Positions 20,977 through 29,270 of a DNA stretch of 64,000 bases are shown here, one piece after another; within the stretch, counting starts at the first letter, position 1, and the number at the start of each line of letters is the position of its first letter. Under the pieces are notes generated by a model, which searched no databases, was not told the origin of the DNA, and saw only the letters and a list, made by a program, of their open reading frames with translations. This stretch comes from Catenuloplanes niger (lineage in GTDB: Bacteria > Actinomycetota > Actinomycetes > Mycobacteriales > Micromonosporaceae): assembly GCF_031458255.1 (NCBI RefSeq), contig NZ_JAVDYC010000001.1:5899001-5963000 (forward strand), in the 5' to 3' direction. The position numbers and the translations under genes were made by a program.

Positions 20977-21624
20977 ATGCAGACGGCTGCCCCTTTCGTT
21001 CCCGCGTCCGCGTCGAGCATCGCGGAGCTGCGCGCCGCCGCCCCCGGCTGCCGGGGCTGTGAGCTGTGGGAACCGGCCACCCAGGTGGTCTTCGGCCGCG
21101 GTGACGAACACGCCAAGGTGATCTTCGTGGGCGAGCAGCCCGGTGACGTCGAGGACCAGAAGGGCCTGCCGTTCGTCGGCCCGGCCGGCCACCTGCTCCG
21201 GCGCGCGGTCGACGACGCCGGCCTGCCGGTCTCCGACCTCTACATCACGAACTCGGTGAAGCACTTCCGGTTCGAGCGGCGCGGTGCGCGGCGCATCCAC
21301 AAGACGCCGGACCAGCAGCACATCACCGCCTGCCACCCGTGGCTGGTCAGCGAGTTCGCGCAGCTCCGGCCGTCGCTGGTGGTGCTCCTGGGCGCGACCG
21401 CGGCCAAGGCGGTGCTCGGCCCGTCGTTCCGGGTCACCCGGTCGCGCGGCCAACTGCTGCCGTGGCCGGCGTCCGCGCAGCACCCGGAGGACTTCCCGAG
21501 CGACCACGAGGCGACGGCGCTGGCCACCATCCACCCGTCGGCCGTGCTGCGGGCCGACGACCGGGAGGCGGCGTACAACGGCCTGGTCGCGGACCTGAGG
21601 GTGGCGGCGGGCGCGCTGACATGA
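20977..21624 (+). CDS. udgX: UdgX-type uracil-DNA-binding glycosylase
   Basis: A 215-aa member of the uracil-DNA glycosylase superfamily. Motif A is GEQPGDVEDQKGLPFVGPAG (residues 52-71). The diagnostic UdgX insertion, RRGARRIHKTP, follows at 101-111. In mycobacterial UdgX the histidine of this loop (here His108) attacks the sugar and leaves the protein covalently bound to the abasic site. Motif B is ATIHPSAVLR. Fe-S ligand candidates are Cys25, Cys28 and Cys119. The fourth position holds His96 (NSVKHF) where family 4 enzymes have Cys. A role in marking or sheltering uracil lesions is inferred from family. Confidence 0.9.
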   Translation: MQTAAPFVPASASSIAELRAAAPGCRGCELWEPATQVVFGRGDEHAKVIFVGEQPGDVEDQKGLPFVGPAGHLLRRAVDDAGLPVSDLYITNSVKHFRFERRGARRIHKTPDQQHITACHPWLVSEFAQLRPSLVVLLGATAAKAVLGPSFRVTRSRGQLLPWPASAQHPEDFPSDHEATALATIHPSAVLRADDREAAYNGLVADLRVAAGALT

Positions 21625-21636
21625 TCTCGTGAGGCG

Positions 21637-22893
21637 ATGAGCGTGACTGTGTCCGTCGGCGGGGTGCAGCGGCGCACGCTCGCGCTCCTGGTCGCCACGC
21701 AGATAATCGGCGGGATCGGGGTGGCGATCGGCATCACGGTCGGCGCGCTGCTCTCCGCGCGCATGGCCGGCGTGGGCCTGTCCGGCCTGCCCGGCAGCGG
21801 CGCGGTGATCGGCGGCGCGCTGCTCGCGATCCCGGTCACCCGGCTCGTGCAGGCGCGCGGGCGGCGGCCGGGCATGGCGCTGGCGTACCTGGTGGGCGCG
21901 CTCGGCGCGGTGCTCGTCGTGCTCGCGGCCGTGGCGGACTCCGTACCGCTGCTGTTCCTGGGCATGTTCCTGTTCGGCGGCGGCACGGCGGCGAACCTGC
22001 AGGCGCGGTACGTGGCGGTGGACCTCGCCGCGCCCGCGCGCCGCGGACGGGACCTGTCGCTGGTGGTGTGGTCGGCCACGATCGGGTCGGTGGCCGCGCC
22101 GAACCTGGCCGCCCTCGCGGACCGGGCCGTGACCGGGCTGCACCTGCCCACGCTGAGCGGTGCGTTCGTGGTCAGCGGCGTGGCGTTCGCGCTGGCGGCG
22201 CTGCTGTTGACCGGTCTTCTCCGACCGGATCCGCTGCTGCTCGCCCGCACCCTCGACGGCTCCGCGGCTCCCGATCCCCGCCGGCCCGCCGGTGTGCGGG
22301 CCGGCGCGCGCGTGATGGCCCGGCTCCCCGACGCCCGGCTGGCGGTCGCGGCCGTCGCCACCGGTCACCTGGTGATGGTCGCCGTGATGTCGATGACACC
22401 GGTCCACCTGGGCGAGGGGCACGCCGACGCGGACCTGCTGCGCATCGTCGGCATCGTGCTCAGCGTGCACATCGCCGGCATGTACGGCCTGTCCCCGGTC
22501 ACCGGCTGGCTCGCCGACCGGTACGGCCGCCGGCCCGTGATCATCGGTGGGCTGGTGTTGCTCATCACGGCATGCGCGGTCGCCGGTACGGCCGGGCACG
22601 ACACCCCGCGGCTGACGCTCGGCCTGGCGCTGCTCGGACTGGGCTGGTCGGGCACGATGGTGGGTGGCTCGACGCTGCTCTCCGAGTCCGTCCCGGCGAC
22701 CGGCCGGCCCGCGGTCCAGGGCCTGTCCGACCTGGTCATGGGCGTTGCCGGCGCGGGCGCGGGCGCACTCAGCGGCGCGGTCGTGGCGCTGGCCGGATAT
22801 GGCACGCTGACGGTGCTGGCCGCGATGGCCGCGCTGCCGGTGCTGGCGCTAGCGTTGCGGGCCAGGAACGCTGCTTCATCCAAGGAGACGTGA
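21637..22893 (+). CDS. MFS transporter
   Basis: A 418-aa protein with about twelve hydrophobic segments, an arginine-rich loop between TM2 and TM3 (VTRLVQARGRRPGM) and a second such loop in the C-terminal half (GWLADRYGRRPVIIGG), both typical of major facilitator superfamily carriers. The start ATG lies 12 nt after the udgX stop. The ACG-TGA end is followed directly by the DUF3046 GTG, so the three genes probably form one transcript. Substrate unknown; drug or metabolite efflux is likely by general resemblance only. Confidence 0.85.
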   Translation: MSVTVSVGGVQRRTLALLVATQIIGGIGVAIGITVGALLSARMAGVGLSGLPGSGAVIGGALLAIPVTRLVQARGRRPGMALAYLVGALGAVLVVLAAVADSVPLLFLGMFLFGGGTAANLQARYVAVDLAAPARRGRDLSLVVWSATIGSVAAPNLAALADRAVTGLHLPTLSGAFVVSGVAFALAALLLTGLLRPDPLLLARTLDGSAAPDPRRPAGVRAGARVMARLPDARLAVAAVATGHLVMVAVMSMTPVHLGEGHADADLLRIVGIVLSVHIAGMYGLSPVTGWLADRYGRRPVIIGGLVLLITACAVAGTAGHDTPRLTLGLALLGLGWSGTMVGGSTLLSESVPATGRPAVQGLSDLVMGVAGAGAGALSGAVVALAGYGTLTVLAAMAALPVLALALRARNAASSKET

Positions 22894-23094
22894 GTGCGGC
22901 TGACAGATTTCTGGCAGCGGATGGACGAGGTTTTCGGCGCGGGCTACGCGCCGAGCCTCGCGAGTGATCAGGTGCTGACCACGCTGGGTGGCCGGACCGT
23001 GCGGGAGGCGCTCGACTCGGGCGTGGCCACCGTCGTGGTCTGGCGGGCCGTTTGTGCTGCTTATCCCGATCGGGTGCCCGCGAAGCTGCGCTGA
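22894..23094 (+). CDS. DUF3046 protein
   Basis: A 66-aa protein, (M)RLTDFWQRMDEVFG.GYAPSLASDQVLTTLGGRTVREALDSGV..VVWRAVC..YPDRVP, which is the complete DUF3046 pattern. This small actinobacterial family of unknown function is found just upstream of recA in many genomes, as here. GTG start immediately after the MFS stop, with CAAGGAGA about 5 nt before it. Confidence 0.9.
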   Translation: MRLTDFWQRMDEVFGAGYAPSLASDQVLTTLGGRTVREALDSGVATVVVWRAVCAAYPDRVPAKLR

Positions 23095-23095
23095 A

Positions 23096-23143
23096 TAGAA
23101 CACCCGTTCGGGCGTGTCGTGTGGATCTCGTACATGTGTTCGG
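23096..23143 (+). promoter_or_regulatory. Two LexA (SOS) box candidates upstream of recA
   Basis: GAAC-ACCC-GTTC at 23098-23109 keeps both half-sites of the actinobacterial SOS box TCGAAC-N4-GTTCGA. A weaker GTAC-ATGT-GTTC lies at 23130-23141, exactly 32 bp (three helical turns) downstream. recA of actinobacteria is normally LexA-controlled at such a site. Confidence 0.75.
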
Positions 23144-23284
23144 CTATCGTGCGTTCCCGGGTAAGGGTTCGGCATCGGCGGCCCCCGGAGGCTGTTTTTG
23201 TCATACCCAGCGCCTAGCGTGTTGCGCGTGACGAAAGGTTCTTCGAAGACGCCCGCGAAGTCGGCGAATGTAGGGGTGGGGTCA

Positions 23285-24331
23285 ATGGCGGCAGGTCCTG
23301 ACCGCGAGAAGGCGCTCGAGCTTGCTCTGGCGCAGATCGACAAGCAGTTCGGCAAGGGTTCCGTGATGCGGCTGGGCGAGAAGCCGGTCACGCAGATGGC
23401 GGTCATCCCGACCGGTTCCATCGCGCTCGACGTGGCACTCGGCGTGGGCGGTCTGCCGCGCGGCCGGGTCGTCGAGGTCTACGGTCCGGAGTCCTCCGGT
23501 AAGACCACGGTGGCACTGCACGCGGTGGCCAACACGCAGCGGGCCGGCGGCATCGCCGCGTTCATCGACGCGGAGCACGCGCTCGACCCGGAGTACGCGA
23601 AGGCGCTCGGCGTCGACACCGACGCGCTGCTGGTCTCCCAGCCCGACACGGGTGAGCAGGCGCTCGAGATCGTCGACATGCTGGTCCGCTCCGGCGCGCT
23701 CGACATCATCGTCATCGACTCCGTGGCGGCCCTGGTGCCCCGCGCCGAGATCGAGGGCGAGATGGGCGACAGCCACGTGGGTCTGCAGGCCCGCCTGATG
23801 AGCCAGGCGCTCCGCAAGATCACCGGTATTCTGAACAACTCGAACACCACGGCGATCTTCATCAACCAGCTCCGCGAGAAGATCGGCGTCATGTTCGGAT
23901 CGCCGGAGACCACGACCGGTGGCCGCGCGCTGAAGTTCTACGCCTCGGTCCGGCTCGACGTGCGCCGCATCGAGAGCCTGAAGGACGGCACCGACGTGGT
24001 GGGTAACCGCACCCGCGTCAAGGTCGTGAAGAACAAGGTCGCGGCGCCGTTCAAGCAGGCCGAGTTCGACATCATGTACGGCAAGGGCATCTCCCGCGAG
24101 GGCTCGCTGATCGACGTCGGCGTGGAGCAGAGCATCATTCGCAAGTCCGGTGCGTGGTACACGTACGACGGCGACCAGCTCGGCCAGGGCAAGGAGAAGG
24201 CGCGCGAGTTCCTCAAGGAGAACCCGGACGTCGCCGCCGAGATCGAGAAGAAGATCCTGGAGAAGCTCGGCGTGGGCCAGACCAGCGGCGACGCCGCGGG
24301 CGGCCCGGAGCTGCCGCCGGTCGACTTCTGA
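23285..24331 (+). CDS. recA: RecA recombinase
   Basis: A 348-aa ATP-dependent strand-exchange protein and LexA coprotease. Walker A is GPESSGKT (residues 67-74); Walker B region is [24 protein letters not shown]; also DNA-binding loops and the [25 protein letters not shown]-terminal region. The start is the ATG before [24 protein letters not shown], matching the usual actinobacterial N-terminus. An in-frame extension back to 23198 exists but is atypical in sequence. No intein. recX follows after 15 nt. Confidence 0.97.
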   Translation: MAAGPDREKALELALAQIDKQFGKGSVMRLGEKPVTQMAVIPTGSIALDVALGVGGLPRGRVVEVYGPESSGKTTVALHAVANTQRAGGIAAFIDAEHALDPEYAKALGVDTDALLVSQPDTGEQALEIVDMLVRSGALDIIVIDSVAALVPRAEIEGEMGDSHVGLQARLMSQALRKITGILNNSNTTAIFINQLREKIGVMFGSPETTTGGRALKFYASVRLDVRRIESLKDGTDVVGNRTRVKVVKNKVAAPFKQAEFDIMYGKGISREGSLIDVGVEQSIIRKSGAWYTYDGDQLGQGKEKAREFLKENPDVAAEIEKKILEKLGVGQTSGDAAGGPELPPVDF

Positions 24332-24346
24332 TAGCGAGCCGACGCG

Positions 24347-25543
24347 ATGGCAGGCCGACGCGGAGCGCGTTCGGGGCGGGGCTGGGATGCCGCACCGCCC
24401 CGGGCGCGCCGATCGTCCACCCGTTCCGCCGAACCTGAGTACCAGGTGTTCGGCTCGGACAGCTCCGCCGACGACTCGGCGTCGCCGGACCTCTCCGCCG
24501 ATGCCGAGCCGGCCGCACCCGACGTCGGCGGCACCGATACCGCCGACGGCTTCGGCCGCTCCGCTTCCGGCGGCGGTGGTTTTGGCCGGACGGGTTCCGG
24601 CGGCGGTGGTTTTGGCCGCGCGGGTTCCGGCGGTTCCGGCACTGGTGGTTCTGATGGCTCGGGTTCCGGCGGGTCGGGTTCCGATGGGTTCGGGCGTTCG
24701 GGTTCCGGCGGGTCGGGTTCCGATGGGTTCGGGCGCTCCGGTTCCGGTGGCTTCGGTTCCGGCGGCTCTGGTCGCGGTGGTTCGGGTTCCGGCGGCTCTG
24801 ATGTCGGGCGCTCGGGGCTTGGTGGCTCGGGGTTTGGTGGCTCGGGCTCCGGCGATTCGGGTTCCGGTGGCTTCGGTCGTGGCGGGCGCCGGCAGCGCCG
24901 GGGTGCGGCGGCGGCCGGGTTCGGGTCCGCGGAGGAGTTCCTGTCCGACGTCCCGGCGGAGAAACCGGCACCGAAGCCGCGCGACGAGGCCGAGGTCGCT
25001 CGGGAGATCTGCCTGCGCCAGCTGGCCACCCGGCCGCGCACCCGTGCGGAGCTCGCCGCCGCCCTCACCAAGCGGGAGATCTCCGCGGAGGTGATCGAGT
25101 CGGTCCTCGCCCGCTACGACGAGGTCGGCATGATCAACGACGCGGCCTTCGCCCGGGAGTGGGTCACCACCCGGCACCGAGGCCGTGGACTGGCCAAACG
25201 CGCCCTCGCCGACGAGTTGCGCCGTCGCGGCGTCGACTCGGAGACGGCCGGTGCCGCGCTCGACGAGCTCGACCCGGAGACGGAGGAGGCGACGGCGTTC
25301 GCGCTGGCCGAGCGCAAGGTGCGCACCGCCCGCGGCGAGCCGGACGCGGTATTCCGCCGCGTCGTCGGCATGCTGGCCCGCAAGGGCTACCCGGCCGGTC
25401 TGGCGATCCGCGCGGTCAAGGCCGCGATGGAGGCCCAGGCTGCCGAGGCCGAGGAACTCGACGACGGCTACGCCGAACTGGTCGACCAGATCGACCCGGA
25501 CGCACTCGCGGACGCGGCCAGGGGCGACTCGGACCCGATCTGA
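24347..25543 (+). CDS. recX: RecX regulator of RecA with a long Gly/Ser-rich N-terminal extension
   Basis: A 398-aa protein. The RecX three-helix-repeat domain lies at about 215-385 (AEVAREICLRQLATRPRTRAELAAALTKREIS; VLARYDEVGMINDAAFAREWV; RGLAKRALADELRRRGVD). RecX binds RecA filaments and modulates them. Typical RecX proteins are about 170-200 aa. Here roughly the first 200 residues are low complexity, with GSGGSGSDGFGRSGSGG-type repeats about half glycine. The repeats keep the reading frame, so the extension is probably translated and disordered. Confidence 0.93.
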   Translation: MAGRRGARSGRGWDAAPPRARRSSTRSAEPEYQVFGSDSSADDSASPDLSADAEPAAPDVGGTDTADGFGRSASGGGGFGRTGSGGGGFGRAGSGGSGTGGSDGSGSGGSGSDGFGRSGSGGSGSDGFGRSGSGGFGSGGSGRGGSGSGGSDVGRSGLGGSGFGGSGSGDSGSGGFGRGGRRQRRGAAAAGFGSAEEFLSDVPAEKPAPKPRDEAEVAREICLRQLATRPRTRAELAAALTKREISAEVIESVLARYDEVGMINDAAFAREWVTTRHRGRGLAKRALADELRRRGVDSETAGAALDELDPETEEATAFALAERKVRTARGEPDAVFRRVVGMLARKGYPAGLAIRAVKAAMEAQAAEAEELDDGYAELVDQIDPDALADAARGDSDPI

Positions 25544-25869
25544 GCCGGCAGCCCACCACCACCCGGCGCCACCGACGCGACAGCGGCATTCCCGGTGCCG
25601 CAGCGCTCATACCGCGGCCTCGTGCGTCACAGCTGCACTACGCAGCCGATAGCTCTGTTGCTGTCTATGTCGACTGCGCCGGCGCCTTGCGCGGCCACGC
25701 TGCCCGAACAAGCTTCGCCACCGCAGGCGACCTCATGTCCGCCACGCTGGCACTGTGTCTGGGCTGCGCTGACGGGATCAGTCGGGTCGGTGAACCGGAC
25801 GGATGGGCCAGCGCAACGCCCCGGCTTCCTGCCTGCCCCGTCTGTCCGCGCCTACCGTCCTGCGGCCTT

Positions 25870-26060
25870 GCCGCGCCGACCGCGCCGACCGCGCCGACCG
25901 CGCCGGGTGGCGCTGACTGTGCTGAACCGCGCCGGCCACGCCGGGTGGCGCTGACTGTGCTGAACCGCGCCGGCCGCGCCGGCCACGCCGGCCACGCCGG
26001 CCACGCCGGGTGGCGCCGGCCACGCCGGGTGGCGCCGGCCACGCCGGGCCGCGCTGGTGT
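25870..26060. repeat. 9-bp and 38-bp tandem repeats
   Basis: The 9-mers GCGCCGACC and GCCGGCCAC recur in blocks. A 38-bp unit beginning GCGCTGACTGTGCTGAACCG occurs at 25910 and 25948. Mutually similar GC-only units suggest slippage-driven expansion. Confidence 0.8.
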
Positions 26061-26197
26061 GCGCTGGTTGCGCGCGCTGACCACGCCGGGCGTCGCTGGT
26101 CGGCTGAAACCGCGATGAACGCGCTGGTTGTTGGGCTTGCGGCACTGGTCGCGACGGGCGGTGCCGGTTGCGCTGAACCGCGTTGGGCGCGCTGGTG

Positions 26198-26335
26198 GCG
26201 CTGACCGCGCCGGGCCTGCTTACCGCACCAGCCCGCCCTGGTTGCGCTGACCACGCCGGGCCTGCTTACCGCACCAGCCCGCCCTGGTTGCGCTGACCGC
26301 GCCGGGCCTGCTTACCGCACCAGCCCGCCCTGGTT
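26198..26335. repeat. 46-bp tandem repeat, three near-perfect copies
   Basis: Copies begin GCGCTGACC[GA]CGCCGGGCCT at 26198, 26244 and 26290, with only one or two differences. Each contains GCTTACCGCACCAGCCC. No spacers between copies, so not a CRISPR. Confidence 0.9.
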
Positions 26336-26593
26336 GCGTTGGCCGGGCCGACCGCCCCGGGCACCTCATCGCCTGCCGTGCCTTCGCGGCGTCGACGAGG
26401 CCCGCGCCGCCGGTGGCGTGGCGCGATCAACTCGCGTGCGGGGAGCCGCCGTTGCCCGGCCGATTCAGGTCGGCCGATTTGTCCATGATCGGCGGAAACC
26501 CCCCATGCGTGACGCCGCTAACCCCTGGGTAGTATGAGCTGGGCGTGAGCACACGTGTGCCGTGTGTCCCACCTGCTTCCGGATGAGGTCTTC

Positions 26594-26623
26594 TTGACCG
26601 AACGGCCCTCTGCGACCTAGCCT
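26594..26623 (+). promoter_or_regulatory. Candidate promoter for rny
   Basis: TTGACC (26594-26599), 18-bp spacer, TAGCCT (26618-26623), in a locally less GC-rich stretch about 350 bp upstream of rny. Sequence match only. Confidence 0.4.
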
Positions 26624-26795
26624 CGCGTACAAAGAGGATTGCCCGACCATCGCAGGCTAAGCGCACAACATAGATCGCGTAACAACACGGCATCATTTCA
26701 GGGCTGCGGTCCTGTCTTGACGCCTTCCACCGCCGGCCCGGCCGCGCCGACGGTGGCCTGACATACCTCGGCCTGCCGGAGCGTGCCCGAAAGGG

Positions 26796-26903
26796 ATGCG
26801 CACGGTGGGTCGTACCCACGGCCAGCCGCCCCGGTCGGGCAAGTCCGTGAGCCGCAAGACGGCGCATGAGCCGCTGCAGAGCGTCCATGCGGGCGAACGG
26901 TGA
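26796..26903 (+). CDS. 35-aa short ORF upstream of rny
   Basis: ATG at 26796, product begins MRTVGRTHGQPPRSGKSVSR and ends HAGER; basic and soluble. The AAAGGG before the ATG is too close for a good ribosome site. It may be a leader peptide or chance. Confidence 0.3.
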   Translation: MRTVGRTHGQPPRSGKSVSRKTAHEPLQSVHAGER

Positions 26904-26915
26904 GGGGAGGCGGCG

Positions 26916-26978
26916 GTGACGATCGAAACGCACGCCGGAGAGGGCGCCGACGGGCCCGGGAAGCTGGCCTGGCGATGA
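26916..26978 (+). CDS. 20-aa leader-type ORF coupled to rny
   Basis: GTG at 26916 behind a strong GAGGGGAGG site. The product is VTIETHAGEGADGPGKLAWR. Its TGA (26976-26978) overlaps the rny ATG (26975) as ATGA. rny itself has no evident Shine-Dalgarno, so translation of this ORF could feed rny by coupling. Confidence 0.45.
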   Translation: MTIETHAGEGADGPGKLAWR

Positions 26979-28753
26979 CCGCGCTGGACGTGGCGCTGCT
27001 CAGCGCCGTTCTCTTACTGTGCGTGCTGGTGGGAGGCGTTGTCGCGTACGGTGTCCGCGTCCTGCGCCGCCTGCAACCGGTCACCCCCGCGCGTCCCGCC
27101 GAGGACGACCCCGCGTTCCTCGCCCAGAAGGACAAGCAGGAACGCTCGCTCGCCAAGCTGCAGACCGCCGCCGCCGAGGCCACCTCCGCGGTCGAGGAGG
27201 CGAAGAACGAGACCGCCGCCGCGCGTACGGATGCCGCGGCCGCCCGCGCCGAGGCCAGCTCGGCCCGCGCCGAGGCACGCCGCGTGCTGGACGCCGCGCA
27301 CGCGGAGGCGGACACGATCCTGGACCGCGCGCACCGCCAGGCCGAGGCCGACGCGGAGCAGGTCCGCGCCGCGGCCCGGCGCAGCGGTGAGCGCGAGGTC
27401 GCGCTGCTCAACGCGACCGTCAAGGAGCAGGCCGCCGAGGTCGAGCGCCGCGCCGCCCGGATCGACGAGCGGGAGCGGCAGCACACCGAGGAACTGGACC
27501 GGCTGATCGAGCGCGAGCGCCGGCTCGCCGACCGGGAGAGCGATCTCACCGCCCGGGAGAACTCGCTCGCCGAGCGGGAGGCCGCGGTCGCGGCCGCCGA
27601 GGAGGTGCGCCAGCGCGAGCTGGAGCGCGTCGCCGGCCTCACCGCGGACGCGGCCAAGACCGAGGTCGTCGAGTCGATCGAGGCCCAGGCCAAGCGCGAG
27701 GCCGCGATCCTGATCCGGGACATCGAGAACGACGCCCGCAACACCGCCGAGGACCGCGCCCGGCACCTGGTCGTCGACGCGATCCAGCGGGTGGCCAGCG
27801 AGCAGACCGCGGAGAGCGTGGTCAGCGTGCTGCACCTGCCGAGCGACGAGATGAAGGGCCGGATCATCGGCCGCGAGGGCCGCAACATCCGCGCGTTCGA
27901 GTCGGTCACCGGCGTCAACCTGATCATCGACGACACCCCCGAGGCCGTGCTGCTCTCCTGCTTCGACCCGGTCCGCCGGGAGATCGGCCGGCTCACGCTG
28001 GACAAGCTGGTGCTGGACGGCCGGATCCACCCGCACCGGATCGAGGAGGTGTTCGAGACCGCGAAGGACGAGGTCGAACGCCTCTGCCTGCGGGCGGCCG
28101 AGGACGCGCTGGTCGAGGTCGGCATCACGGACATCCACCCGGAGCTGGTCACCTACCTGGGGCGCCTGCGGTACCGGACCAGCTACGGGCAGAACGTGCT
28201 CAAGCACCTGGTCGAGACCGCGCACATCGCCGGCGTGATGGCCGCGGAACTGAGGCTGGACGTGCCGACGATCAAGCGGTGCGCGTTCCTGCACGACATC
28301 GGCAAGGCGCTCACCCACGAGGTCGAGGGCAGTCACGCGCTGATCGGCGCGGACCTGGCGCGCAAGTACGGCGAGTCCGAGGACGTGGTGCACGCGATCG
28401 AGGCGCACCACAACGAGGTCGCGCCGCAGACCATCGAGGCGGTGTTGACCCAGGCCTCGGACGCGTGCTCCGGCGGCCGGCCGGGCGCCCGCCGGGAGAG
28501 CCTGGAGGCGTACGTCAAGCGCCTGGAGCGGATCGAGGAGATCGCGGGCGGCAAGGGCGGCGTCGACAAGGTCTTCGCCATGCAGGCCGGCCGGGAGATC
28601 CGGGTCATGGTCCGTCCCGAGGACATCGACGACATCGCGGCCGCGGTCCTGGCCCGCGACGTGGCCAAGCAGATCGAGGAGGAGCTGACCTACCCCGGTC
28701 AGATCCGCGTCACGGTCGTCCGCGAGTCCCGGGTCACCGAGATCGCCCGCTGA
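26975..28753 (+). CDS. rny: Ribonuclease Y
   Basis: A 592-aa membrane-anchored endoribonuclease for mRNA turnover. An N-terminal transmembrane segment (DVALLSAVLLLCVLVGGVVAYGV, about 3-26) precedes a long Ala/Glu/Arg coiled coil (about 50-250). A KH domain carries GRIIGREGRNIRAFESVTGVNLIIDDTPEAV, and an HD domain carries FLHDIGKALTHEVEGSHALIGADLARKYGE. The C-terminal Rny domain ends GQIRVTVVRESRV. Position after recA-recX is conserved in several actinobacteria. The ATG overlaps a 20-aa leader ORF. Confidence 0.95.
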   Translation: MTALDVALLSAVLLLCVLVGGVVAYGVRVLRRLQPVTPARPAEDDPAFLAQKDKQERSLAKLQTAAAEATSAVEEAKNETAAARTDAAAARAEASSARAEARRVLDAAHAEADTILDRAHRQAEADAEQVRAAARRSGEREVALLNATVKEQAAEVERRAARIDERERQHTEELDRLIERERRLADRESDLTARENSLAEREAAVAAAEEVRQRELERVAGLTADAAKTEVVESIEAQAKREAAILIRDIENDARNTAEDRARHLVVDAIQRVASEQTAESVVSVLHLPSDEMKGRIIGREGRNIRAFESVTGVNLIIDDTPEAVLLSCFDPVRREIGRLTLDKLVLDGRIHPHRIEEVFETAKDEVERLCLRAAEDALVEVGITDIHPELVTYLGRLRYRTSYGQNVLKHLVETAHIAGVMAAELRLDVPTIKRCAFLHDIGKALTHEVEGSHALIGADLARKYGESEDVVHAIEAHHNEVAPQTIEAVLTQASDACSGGRPGARRESLEAYVKRLERIEEIAGGKGGVDKVFAMQAGREIRVMVRPEDIDDIAAAVLARDVAKQIEEELTYPGQIRVTVVRESRVTEIAR

Positions 28754-28755
28754 CA

Positions 28756-28853
28756 AAATCGATATTCCCGCTTCCGGCGGGTCCGGTCCCGCATGCTCCC
28801 GCGGGCACCGGTCGGCCGCGGGCGGCCTCCCTGTCAGCCGGGTGGGTGGTCAC
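28756..28853 (+). repeat. 3'-end element, copy C (immediately after rny)
   Basis: Begins 3 nt after the rny stop with AAATCGATATTCCCGCTTCC, then CATGCTCCCGCGGGCACCGG, TCGGCCGCGGGCGGCCTCCC, and ends GGGTGGGTGGTCACC. Same strand as rny. The CCCGC-TTCCG-GCGGG hairpin is intact in this copy. Confidence 0.85.
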
Positions 28854-29070
28854 CCCCGCGATGTCCGCGCCGGCCCTGGCCGGTGGCGCGGCCGGCGGAT
28901 GGCGGGCGCAGGGACTGGTCGCCGCACGCGGCCTCGTTGCCAGCCGGGTGGGGTCGATGTCCGCGCCCGGCCTGGCCGGGTGGCGCAGTCGGCGGATGGC
29001 GGGCGCAGGCACTGGTCGCCGCACGCGGCCTTACTGCCGGTCGGGTGGGTGGTCACTCCGGCGATTCTCG
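28835..29070. repeat. ~95-bp degenerate tandem repeat after rny
   Basis: Two and a half imperfect copies of a unit running from CAGCCGGGTGGG through GATGTCCGCGCC and GGCGGATGGCGGGCGCAGG to ACTGGTCGCCGCACGCGGCC. The unit's start coincides with the tail block of element copy C, so the array may have grown from the element's end. The rest of this 517-bp gap holds no gene. Confidence 0.75.
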
Positions 29071-29201
29071 CGGTGCTTCACCGTAGCCGACGCGGTGCCC
29101 CACCGCAGCCGACGCGGTCGGCGGATCGTGGGCACCGGCCGGCTCGGACGTCAGTCAGTAGGCCTGGCCATTCCCGCGGTCGCCGGCCCGGCGGTAAGCA
29201 G

Positions 29202-29227
29202 AAAGGGCGCCCCGAGGGGCGCCCTTT
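29202..29227. terminator. Bidirectional hairpin terminator between rny and gluD
   Basis: AAAGGGCGCCCC-GA-GGGGCGCCCTTT, a near-perfect inverted repeat with A and T runs on the two sides, so it can end transcripts from either direction. It lies 44 nt past the gluD stop. Confidence 0.85.
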
Positions 29228-29270
29228 GCCGGTGAATCGTCGACGGTGTACCGGCCGTCGGTGCTCGGTG

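Larger units (their letters stand above)
25544..26974. other. 1.4-kb repeat-rich gap between recX and rny
   Basis: No convincing large gene. It holds a 9-bp GCGCCGACC array (about 25870-25905), a 38-bp duplication starting 25910 and 25948, GCCGGCCAC 9-mers (about 25970-26060), a 46-bp repeat (26198-26335), a possible promoter and two short ORFs ahead of rny. Long antisense Arg/Ala-rich frames here are composition artefacts. Confidence 0.6.

Noticed and set aside
19540-22599. Apparent N-terminal extension of the PNPOx-GNAT frame over the MocR, UdgX and MFS genes
   Set aside because: The extension is antisense to three convincing genes, is Arg/Gly/Asp-rich, and the real start with GGAGG lies at 19536.
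23198-23284. 29-residue N-terminal extension of RecA
   Set aside because: In-frame but atypical ([19 protein letters not shown]). Actinobacterial RecA proteins begin near the ATG at 23285. N-terminal sequencing could overturn this.
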